A DNA stretch of 49,008 nt from an uncultured Lentisphaeria bacterium (GTDB taxonomy: Bacteria > Verrucomicrobiota > Lentisphaeria > Oligosphaerales > Oligosphaeraceae), in assembly GCA_934661755.1 (NCBI GenBank), contig CAKUJM010000021.1, positions 1-49,008 of the forward strand. Direction: 5' to 3'. Made by a program: the position numbers and the translations under genes. Of the stretch, positions 27,781-34,734 are shown piece after piece. Below the pieces are notes generated by a model, which saw only the letters and a list, made by a program, of their open reading frames with translations, searched no databases and was not told where the DNA came from. Every line of letters begins with the position of its first letter. The first letter of the stretch is position 1.

Positions 27781-28146
27781 GTGCGGGACGAAGAACAGCA
27801 ATTCGATGATCGTGGAGAGCCGGCGACGCTGGAGGATTTCGGCGTCACCGACGACTTTGGCGACTACTGCCATGCCTCCGCCGCCGAGATCAGGCGCGAG
27901 AAGGAAAAGGCCCGCCAGCTGCGCAATTCGCAATGGTGGAAGAACCGGCGCGCCGAGGGCATCTGCCACTATTGCAAGCGGAAATTCCCGCCGCGCGAGC
28001 TGACCATGGATCACATCGTGCCGATTTCCCGTGGCGGCAAAAGCACCAAGGGCAATATCGTGCCCTGCTGCAAGGAGTGCAACAGCCGCAAGAAGTACCA
28101 CCTGCCGCTGGAGATGCAGGACGGCGCGCCGCCAAATCACCAGTAG
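27781..28146 (+). CDS. HNH endonuclease domain protein
   Basis: A small protein of about 121 residues. The C-terminal half is an HNH nuclease fold: ICHYCKRKFPP gives the first CxxC, TMDHIVPISRGG holds the catalytic Asp-His, and NIVPCCKECNSRK gives the Asn and second CxxC. HNH proteins of this size cut or nick DNA in phages, restriction systems and repair; which applies here is unknown. The N-terminal half is charged with no known motif. The start is uncertain. A GTG at 27781 is used. An ATG with GGGGAGG before it lies at 27752, but a seven-T run puts it out of frame; one more T would join it. No phage or restriction genes are nearby. Confidence 0.75.
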   Translation: MRDEEQQFDDRGEPATLEDFGVTDDFGDYCHASAAEIRREKEKARQLRNSQWWKNRRAEGICHYCKRKFPPRELTMDHIVPISRGGKSTKGNIVPCCKECNSRKKYHLPLEMQDGAPPNHQ

Positions 28147-28173
28147 CCTCGCCGCCGTTTCGAGGGGCGGGTA

Positions 28174-28275
28174 GGCGAAAATGCGGGAGCGCCCCGCCGA
28201 CGGCTTGAGCAGTGTTTTTTGCGTCAAACTGGCCGAAAGGGGCGCGAAAACGCCCATGGATTAACTCGACGCCGC
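28174..28275 (+). repeat. Second spacer motif family, long copy upstream of the fumarase gene
   Basis: It joins the two separately seen parts: GGCGAAAATGCGGGAGCGCC (28174-28193, compare 17646-17666) and GAAAGGGGCGCGAAAACGCC followed by CATGGATTAA (28235-28264, compare 3451-3485), with TTTTTTGCGTCAAACTGGCC between. It occupies the whole spacer before the fumarase start at 28294. Confidence 0.5.
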
Positions 28276-28293
28276 CGCAGAGCGCGAACAGCC

Positions 28294-29154
28294 ATGACCG
28301 ATTTCTACAATCCAATCCTGGAATTGATCTGCAGGGCCTCCACACAGTTGCCGGCGGATGTGGAGGCCGCGTTGCGCGAAGCCGCCAACCGCGAGGAACT
28401 GGGATCGACCGCCCTGGCGGTGATGGCGACCATATTGGAGAATATCGACCTGGCCCGGGACCGCCACCTGCCAATGTGCCAGGACACCGGCACGATCCAC
28501 TTTTTCGTCGAGTGCGCGGATGACTTCCCGCGCCGGCGCTTCCGCGATGATGCCTGCCGGGCGGTGGTGGAGGCCACCGCCCGCGGAGTGCTGAGGCAGA
28601 ATTGCGTCGAGAGCCTGAGCGGCCGCAATACCGGCGACAACCTGGGATACGTCAATCCCGTCTTCCATTGGCAGGAATGCGACCGCACCGACGGCATGGC
28701 CAGGGTGACGGTGCTGCTGAAGGGCGGCGGATCGGAAAATGTCGGGCGTCAATACACCCTGCCGGACGAGGCGCTGGGCGCGGGACGCGATTTGGACGGC
28801 GTACGCAAATGCGTGCTGGATGCCGTGTACCAGGCGCAGGGAATGGGCTGCGCGCCCGGGGTGGTCGGAGTCGCCATCGGCGGCGACCGTGCCGGCGGCT
28901 GCGAGGAAGCCAAATTGCAATTGCTCCGGCCGCTGGGGCAGCGAAGTGAAAGCCCCCAGCTGGCCCGGCTGGAGGAAGAACTGATCCGGCAGGCCAACCA
29001 GATGGGGATCGGCCCGATGGGACTGGGCGGAAAATGCACCGTGCTGGACGTGAAAATCGGCAGCCGCAGCCGACATCCGGCGTCATATTTCGTCACCATC
29101 TGCTATAATTGCTGGTGCGTGCGGCGGCAATCAACCGAACTTCGCTATGCCTAG
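28294..29154 (+). CDS. Class I fumarate hydratase, alpha subunit
   Basis: Iron-sulfur hydratase subunit of 286 residues that with a beta subunit interconverts fumarate and malate; L-tartrate dehydratase alpha is closely related and cannot be excluded. The cluster cysteines are expected in LPMCQDTGTIHFF, in GMGCAPGVVGVAIGGDRAGG and in the C-terminal CYNCWCVRR. NTGDNLGYVNP and GPMGLGGKCTVLDVKI are family blocks. The ATG at 28294 begins right at the conserved TDFYNPILELI. The normal partner, a beta subunit of about 190 residues, does not follow: the next gene is a small membrane protein overlapping by eight bases. The end may be slightly extended (RRQSTELRYA). Confidence 0.9.
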   Translation: MTDFYNPILELICRASTQLPADVEAALREAANREELGSTALAVMATILENIDLARDRHLPMCQDTGTIHFFVECADDFPRRRFRDDACRAVVEATARGVLRQNCVESLSGRNTGDNLGYVNPVFHWQECDRTDGMARVTVLLKGGGSENVGRQYTLPDEALGAGRDLDGVRKCVLDAVYQAQGMGCAPGVVGVAIGGDRAGGCEEAKLQLLRPLGQRSESPQLARLEEELIRQANQMGIGPMGLGGKCTVLDVKIGSRSRHPASYFVTICYNCWCVRRQSTELRYA

Positions 29155-29491
29155 ACTGCTGATCACCATCCTGCTGCTGGTGGCGTCGAACTGCTTCATG
29201 ACCTTTGCGTGGTATGGACATCTGCGCAACCTGCGGGGCAAGCCAGTGGTTGTCGCCGTGCTGGTGAGCTGGGGAATCGCATTCTTCGAATACATGCTGC
29301 AGGTGCCGGCAAACCGGATCGGAGTGACCGGGTATAGCGTCGCCCAGCTCAAGATCCTGCAGGAGTGCATCTCGCTGTCGGTCTTCGTGCCCTTCGCGCT
29401 GCTGTACTTGAAGGAACGGTGGAACTGGAACTTCCTCTGGGCCGGACTTTGCGTCATCGGCGCGGTGTTCTTCATCTTCCGCGGACGATAG
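29147..29491 (+). CDS. DMT-superfamily small membrane protein (DUF486)
   Basis: A 114-residue protein with four hydrophobic segments, recognised as DUF486 from SNCFMTFAWYGHL near the start, VSWGIAFFEYMLQVPANRIG in the middle and the LKILQE...FVPFALLYLKE segment. Members are inner-membrane proteins of unknown transport role. The start overlaps the end of the fumarase gene by eight bases (ATGCCTAG), so translation is likely coupled; whether it exchanges dicarboxylates is speculation. Confidence 0.88.
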   Translation: MPRLLITILLLVASNCFMTFAWYGHLRNLRGKPVVVAVLVSWGIAFFEYMLQVPANRIGVTGYSVAQLKILQECISLSVFVPFALLYLKERWNWNFLWAGLCVIGAVFFIFRGR

Positions 29492-29512
29492 GGGGGGGCG
29501 GCAGGAAAAAAT

Positions 29513-29550
29513 AAAAGTGTTAATTATGATATTCGATTATTAGCACTTTT
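29513..29550. promoter_or_regulatory. AT-rich inverted repeat before the second pseudopilin
   Basis: AAAAGTGTTAAT (29513-29524) pairs with ATTATTAGCACTTTT (29536-29550), with one to two mismatches and an 11-base loop, and a T-run follows. It could terminate the fumarase transcript or be an operator for the pseudopilin cassette that begins 80 bases later. A TATATT at about 29563 follows it. The surroundings are otherwise GC-rich, so the AT-rich palindrome stands out. Confidence 0.45.
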
Positions 29551-29631
29551 TGTCGCAAAGTGTATATTTGGGGTGTTTACCGGGTTGTACTGGCGTTTTT
29601 TTTCATCACCCCGAAAAGGAGGACTATTTCG

Positions 29632-30348
29632 ATGAGGAGATTCACTTTGATCGAGTTGCTGGTGGTGATCGCGATCATTGCGATACTGGCCAGCATGCTG
29701 TTGCCGGCGTTGGGCAAGGCCCGCAACAAGGCCCGTGCCGTCAGCTGCGTGTCGGAGATGCGGCAGGGAGTGCTTTTCCAGACTCTGTACATGGACGACT
29801 ACGGCTATTATCTGACCACCAGCGGCCAGCCGGACGGCGGGACATGGCGGTACTACCTCCACAAATTGAAATACATGTCCCTGGACGTGGCAAAGTGTCC
29901 TTCCTTCGGTCGTCATTCCACGGTGGACAACGACAGGGTCTGGAAGAATTGCTTCGGCATGTACATGGGTCCGAATCTTGACGAGTCCTGGGAGTACAGC
30001 ATCAAGCCGAAGTATGGCGACTATGCCCGCAACGTCGTGGTGGACGGCAAGACCTGGCGGGTGCTCATTCCCCAGGCCATGAGGATGACCTCGACGCTGT
30101 ACATCATGTCCGAGACCATCAATGGCATTGACGCGGCCGACCGCTGGCAGTCGCCATTCTTCTGTGTCAGCCGGGTCGCCAGCGGCAAGGAGGGCTTTTT
30201 GCATCAGCGTCATGACGGGCGGATCAACTCCGGCATGGCGGATGGCAGTGTCCGCAGCGAGACGCCGGTGCAGATGGCGGCGGTGATCGCCGCGTCGGTC
30301 CGTTTTGCCGACGCGGGATGGAATTTGCAGAAGATCGCCAAGCCATAG
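29632..30348 (+). CDS. Pseudopilin-like protein with H-X9-DG motif
   Basis: The 238-residue protein begins MRRFTLIELLVVIAIIAILA and continues SMLLPALGKARNKAR, nearly identical to the first pseudopilin over about 30 residues. The H-X9-DG motif is HDGRINSGMADG near residue 200. The soluble part between differs from the first copy, as usual in these large families, suggesting different cargo or ligands. Again Arg, not Gly, precedes the Phe that normally follows the cleavage site. AAAGGAGG lies about 10 bases before the ATG. The beta-helix gene follows after 15 bases, so the two are one transcript. Function beyond surface assembly is unknown. Confidence 0.88.
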   Translation: MRRFTLIELLVVIAIIAILASMLLPALGKARNKARAVSCVSEMRQGVLFQTLYMDDYGYYLTTSGQPDGGTWRYYLHKLKYMSLDVAKCPSFGRHSTVDNDRVWKNCFGMYMGPNLDESWEYSIKPKYGDYARNVVVDGKTWRVLIPQAMRMTSTLYIMSETINGIDAADRWQSPFFCVSRVASGKEGFLHQRHDGRINSGMADGSVRSETPVQMAAVIAASVRFADAGWNLQKIAKP

Positions 30349-30363
30349 GGAGGACGTGAAATC

Positions 30364-32223
30364 ATGAGGGCATTTTCATCCATGCTGGCCGTCTGCCTTG
30401 GCACGGCGTTTTTGGCCGTTGGGCTTCATGCGGCGCACTCCCCTTTGTCATCAGCCGCCGCCGGAGGTGGTGCGGTGTGCATTGATGACTTCGGAGGGAT
30501 TGCCGGAGATGGCCGGGACGACACGATGGCGTTGCGCAAGGCCATGGCGCATCTTCGCGCCAATGGCCTGAAGCATCTGGTGTTTGGCAAGGGCCAATAT
30601 GATTTTTTCCAGCCGGATCCGGCGCACCATGCCTACCTGTTCCGTCTGGATGGCGCCGAGGGGCTCACCGTAAGCGGTGCGCCGGAGGGCACGAAGTTGC
30701 TGTTCCACGGCAATACCTATCTGGTGTGGGCGGACAACTCCAGCAACCTGGTCTTCCGCAATCTGACGATGGACTACGAGGTCCCGCATTTCTCGCTGGG
30801 GACTGTCACCCGGGTGGCGGAGGACGGCCGCAGCTTTGAGATCGAGGTCGACCGCGAGTATCCGGTGCAGGATGGCCGGAAGATCCTGGCGTTGCTGGAG
30901 ATCGGCCGCCATGACAATCTGCCGGTGAATGGCGGAATCGCCGCGCATTATGTCGTCGCCGGCTCGAAGATGATCGCACCGCAGATGCTGCAGGTGACGC
31001 TCAAGCAGACGCTGAATCCGGAATTGAAGAACGGCGCCAGGCTGCTGCTGCGCCATCAGCTGTATGACGGCAATCTCATGCGCTTCCAGCATTGCCGCAA
31101 CATCCTGCTGGAGAATCTGACGGTTCATTCCGCGCCGTCGATGGGCGCAGTGGCGCAGTATACCGCCAACTTCACTGCCCGCAAGGTCCGTTTCGTGCCG
31201 TCGCCTGCCCGCGGCAATTGCCCGTATTCGATTGCCAGCGACGGCTTCAGCGCCCATTCCTGCAAGGGGCGGCTGTCAATCGAGGAGTGCGAGATCGACG
31301 GCAATCTGGATGACGGCATCAATTTCAGCCAGTCGTTCTACTGGACGATCAAGCAGCGTGTCTCGCGTGTCTCGGCCTATCTGGGGATTGAGCGGGCCAA
31401 TTCCCAGGAGATTCCGGCTTTGCGTCCCGGCGACCGCCTTGACTTCCTGGACGACCGGCTGCAGGCCTATGCCACGCTGAGGGTGGTTTCCTGCACCCGG
31501 GCGCCTGGCGAAAAGCATCCGCTGGTCACCTTTGACCGGGAGCTGCCGGATTTCACTGCGGGGAAGGACTTGATTGCATTCAACAACGAGGGGCTTCAAA
31601 TCGAGATCCGCGGCAGCTTCTTCCGGTCGCGTCGGGGACGGGGGATCGTGTTGCAGGCCGGAAATGCGGTCATCGAGGGCAATCGCTTTGAAACCAACTA
31701 CAGCGCAATTCACGTCACCACCTGCCTGATGCCGTGGTTCGAGGCCGGGCCTGCCCGCAATGTCATCATCCGCGGGAACATCTTCAGCAACTGCATGGAA
31801 CGCACCGCCAACCGCACCGCGGTAATCGAGGTCAACGCGCCGTTGCGCGATCCGTTTTTCCCGGGCGCGGAGGGCCGTCTCTGCCTGGACGGACCGCATG
31901 AAAACATCCTGATAGCCGACAATCAGATCAACCGCACCAACAACAGCGCGCTGGCCATCGCCTCGGTCGTCGGCTGTGAAATCCGCGGAAATGTGATTCG
32001 CGATGCCTCGCTTGACCCGCATGAGACCTGGGGCAGCAAGCTGTTCTGGACCAGGAATGCGGTGACAATCGCCGGTGCCAGGGAGGTCTTCATGGCGGGC
32101 AATCGCTACGAGAGCGGCGCCGGCAAGGAGGGGCGGCTGGTCATCGGCGAGGCCTGCGAAGAGATCAGGCTGGAAGACAACCCCGGCTTCAAGGTGATCC
32201 GCGAACCGGTGCTGCCCAAATAG
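30364..32223 (+). CDS. Exported right-handed beta-helix protein, GH110-like
   Basis: A 619-residue protein with an N-terminal signal peptide (MRAFSSMLAVCLGTAFLAVG, cleavage near LHAAHS). It then has VCIDDFGGIAGDGRDDTMAL, a pectate-lyase-type opening, and successive beta-helix turns (NLVFRNLTMDY, NILLENLTVHS, NVIIRGNIFSN). The putative active site keeps the GH110 pattern: Asp293 in ASDGFSAHS and Asp316-Asp317 in NLDDGINF, the same 23/24 spacing as in the protein at 15.4 kb. GH110 members remove terminal alpha-1,3-galactose; that activity is inferred. GGGAGG lies 11 bases before the ATG. It sits between a pseudopilin and a GH38 gene in one plus-strand cassette. Confidence 0.8.
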   Translation: MRAFSSMLAVCLGTAFLAVGLHAAHSPLSSAAAGGGAVCIDDFGGIAGDGRDDTMALRKAMAHLRANGLKHLVFGKGQYDFFQPDPAHHAYLFRLDGAEGLTVSGAPEGTKLLFHGNTYLVWADNSSNLVFRNLTMDYEVPHFSLGTVTRVAEDGRSFEIEVDREYPVQDGRKILALLEIGRHDNLPVNGGIAAHYVVAGSKMIAPQMLQVTLKQTLNPELKNGARLLLRHQLYDGNLMRFQHCRNILLENLTVHSAPSMGAVAQYTANFTARKVRFVPSPARGNCPYSIASDGFSAHSCKGRLSIEECEIDGNLDDGINFSQSFYWTIKQRVSRVSAYLGIERANSQEIPALRPGDRLDFLDDRLQAYATLRVVSCTRAPGEKHPLVTFDRELPDFTAGKDLIAFNNEGLQIEIRGSFFRSRRGRGIVLQAGNAVIEGNRFETNYSAIHVTTCLMPWFEAGPARNVIIRGNIFSNCMERTANRTAVIEVNAPLRDPFFPGAEGRLCLDGPHENILIADNQINRTNNSALAIASVVGCEIRGNVIRDASLDPHETWGSKLFWTRNAVTIAGAREVFMAGNRYESGAGKEGRLVIGEACEEIRLEDNPGFKVIREPVLPK

Positions 32224-32232
32224 ACACTGGAT

Positions 32233-32358
32233 CTGGATTCGTGAAGCTGGCGATTTTGCGTCAGAATGATGATTTTTGAGGGCGCGTGCGGGGAAGGGGT
32301 ACGTGACTGAAAAATGACGAAATCATGGCGCAGAGGAAGCCGCTTCACGGCATTCAGG
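32233..32358 (-). repeat. Dispersed palindromic repeat, copy 4 (upstream of the second GH38)
   Basis: It starts CTGGATTCGTGAAGCTGG and ends CTTCACGGCATTCAGG. The left arm has GATTTTGCGTCAGAATGATG and ATTTTTGAGGGCGCGTGC; the right arm has GAAAAATGACGAAATCATGG. Folding the two arms pairs about two thirds of 126 bases. Same orientation as copy 2. It lies 45 bases before the GH38 ATG, within the cassette. Confidence 0.75.
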
Positions 32359-32403
32359 ACGGGATTCAACAACGAGCGCCCCATTGCGCTCATACAAGTC
32401 AAT

Positions 32404-34545
32404 ATGCGCATTCACATCATCCTCAATTCCCATCTTGATCCGGTTTGGCTTTGGCGTCGCGAACAGGGCATTGACGAAGTGATCGCCACCGCCCGCACCG
32501 CCTGCAATCTGCTGGAGGAGTTCCCGCAGATCCACATCACCCGAGGCGAGGCATGGTTTTACGAGACGGTCGAGCGGCTGGACCCGCAGCTTTTCGGGCG
32601 CATCAGGACGCTGGTGGCCGCCGGGCGCTGGCATATTGTCGGCGGGTGGTATGTCCAGCCGGACTGCAATCATGCATCGCCGGAGAGCTATTTGCGCCAC
32701 GGCCGCATCGGCGGGCGGTATTTCCGGGAGAAGTTCGGGGTCAAGGTGAACACCGGCTACAATGTGGACAGCTTCGGGCACAACGCCAACCTTCCGGATT
32801 ATTATGCAGCCGCGGGCATCTCCAACTATGTGATGATGCGTCCGGACCGTGACGAGAAGCCGGATTTGCCGGGGAACGTCTTCCGGTGGCGATCCCAGCA
32901 TGGGGCGGAAATGCGGGTCTTCCGGATTGCCAAAAGCTACTGCACCAGCGGGCCGGATCCGGTGGCGCATATTGCCACCAATATCGAGGAGGCCCTGGCG
33001 GAGGCCACGCCGGGGATGGGCCAGACCATGTGCTTTGTCGGGGTGGGCAATCATGGCGGCGGACCGACCAGGGATGAAATCCGCTGGGTCCTTGATCATC
33101 TGGATTACAAGCCGGGCGTCACCTTGCAGTTCAGCCATCCGGACGCATTTTTCGAGTCGATTTCGTCATTTCCGCTGCCGGTCTACCAGGGCGAACTGCA
33201 GCATCATGCTGTCGGATGCCATAGCGCGGCCAGCCGCATCAAGCGCGAGTTGCGCGCCGCGGAGAATCTGCTGAGCCAGGCGCAATGCGCGGTTCCGGAG
33301 GCGAATCTGGACGAGCCATGGAAAAAGGTCCTCTTTGCCACCTTCCATGACATCCTGCCCGGCAGTGCCATCGCCTCCGCGATGGCGGATATCTATGACG
33401 ACCTGGGGTATGCGCGGTCGGCGGCCAGGGAATTGATCACCGGCGCCATCCGGATCCGCAATGCGTCATTGCCCGGCAATGAATGCCAGCGGCTGATTTT
33501 CGACAACCTGGGCGGACGGATTTTCACCGGCTGCATCCACGTCGAGCCATGGCTGGGATTTGCCTGGGAAGAGGAAGCCAATGCGCCGCATTTCCGCCTT
33601 GAGGATGAGAATGGCGTGGCGGTGCCCTGCCAGCGTGTGGAACAGGAGGCGCTGACTCCGGTATACGCCTTTGCGGTGCAGCTGACGATCCCCGCAGGAG
33701 GACGCAGAATCCTGCTGCTCAGGAAATTGCATGGCCGCGCCACGCCGCCGGTGCGTCTTGCCGGTGATCGGGACGCCGCCGCCAGTTGCATTGGCAATGG
33801 CGTCATCCGGGCCGTCGGAGCCGCCGATGGCGTCTCGTCGCTGACGGCCGCGGGTCGTGAATATCTGGCCTCGCCAGTGGCGGTCGCGGTGTATGAAGAC
33901 GCCTCCGACACCTGGAGCCATGGTCAGACATCGTATTCCACCTCCGGGCTATTCCAGTTTTCCGGCGACGGCCGCTGGATTCACCAGGAATGCGGACAGC
34001 TGCTGAACTCGTCCTTCACAGTGATGTCCGGTGGCGGTTGCGCGCTGCATTACTCCATGGCGACGGAGAAGGACAGTCCCGTCCTGCGGCTTCATCTGCG
34101 GCTTGGCTGGCAGGGGCTGCACCGGATTGCAAAGCTGCTGATCCGGCCGGATTTTGCGGCATGCGACCGGATTGACGGCTGCCAGGGCGGGACGGTCCCG
34201 CGCCGGCTTGACGGCAAGGAGTATCCGTTCTTCAATTTCATCGCGCTGACCGGACAATCGCGAGGACTGGCGGTGGTCAGCGCCGATGTCTTCGGCGCCG
34301 ACGTGCAGCCGGATGGCACGATTCGCCTGACGCTGCTGCGTTCGCCGTACTACGCCCATCACGCACCGACGGCGGCGCCGGACACCAGCATGCACGCGGT
34401 CACCGACCAGGGCGAGCATGACTACCACATCTCGATCATCCCCATGCAGGGGCTGGATTTGGAAGCCATCGCGGACGAGGCCTATCGGCAGACCCGCCCG
34501 GTCTGCTTCAGCGAATGCACCCTCGGCATGGGGGGACGGGGATAA
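32404..34545 (+). CDS. GH38-family alpha-mannosidase-like glycoside hydrolase
   Basis: A 713-residue GH38 enzyme. The catalytic domain begins at once: NSHLDPVWLWRRE gives metal ligands His10 and Asp12, and NVDSFGHNANLP gives the nucleophile Asp122. VGNHGGGPT and the FHDILPGSA block follow, then beta domains. The N-terminal beta domain of the other GH38 in this window is absent, so the two are different subfamilies. No signal peptide is seen. Given the start MRIHIILNSH, the ATG at 32404 is favoured over the upstream open frame that crosses the repeat. The cassette partners (beta-helix GH110-like, pseudopilin, regulator) suggest joint use of a complex glycan. Confidence 0.9.
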   Translation: MRIHIILNSHLDPVWLWRREQGIDEVIATARTACNLLEEFPQIHITRGEAWFYETVERLDPQLFGRIRTLVAAGRWHIVGGWYVQPDCNHASPESYLRHGRIGGRYFREKFGVKVNTGYNVDSFGHNANLPDYYAAAGISNYVMMRPDRDEKPDLPGNVFRWRSQHGAEMRVFRIAKSYCTSGPDPVAHIATNIEEALAEATPGMGQTMCFVGVGNHGGGPTRDEIRWVLDHLDYKPGVTLQFSHPDAFFESISSFPLPVYQGELQHHAVGCHSAASRIKRELRAAENLLSQAQCAVPEANLDEPWKKVLFATFHDILPGSAIASAMADIYDDLGYARSAARELITGAIRIRNASLPGNECQRLIFDNLGGRIFTGCIHVEPWLGFAWEEEANAPHFRLEDENGVAVPCQRVEQEALTPVYAFAVQLTIPAGGRRILLLRKLHGRATPPVRLAGDRDAAASCIGNGVIRAVGAADGVSSLTAAGREYLASPVAVAVYEDASDTWSHGQTSYSTSGLFQFSGDGRWIHQECGQLLNSSFTVMSGGGCALHYSMATEKDSPVLRLHLRLGWQGLHRIAKLLIRPDFAACDRIDGCQGGTVPRRLDGKEYPFFNFIALTGQSRGLAVVSADVFGADVQPDGTIRLTLLRSPYYAHHAPTAAPDTSMHAVTDQGEHDYHISIIPMQGLDLEAIADEAYRQTRPVCFSECTLGMGGRG

Positions 34546-34660
34546 TAGCGGGGGAAAGGCATTCCGTGTACGCCTCCGCCATTGCAGGCCCTCTGCGGGA
34601 TTTCCATCCATGGCGCAACATCCCCGTCTTCACTGCCGTGCGTGGGGGGGGGGCGGTGAA

Positions 34661-34683
34661 ATCCGCCTGGCGGAAATTATAAT
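34661..34683 (+). promoter_or_regulatory. Palindrome and -10 box before the regulator gene
   Basis: TCCGCC-T-GGCGGA (34662-34674) is a perfect palindrome, and a perfect TATAAT follows at 34678-34683, about 50 bases before the regulator ATG. A repressor bound there would block the promoter, as in autoregulated GntR/LacI genes. The -35 region is poor and preceded by ten G at 34644-34653. Twelve bases recur at 17294-17305. Confidence 0.5.
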
Positions 34684-34734
34684 ATCTGCCATGACGACCA
34701 GAATGACAATTTCCAGCGGAGGCATCGACGGCTG

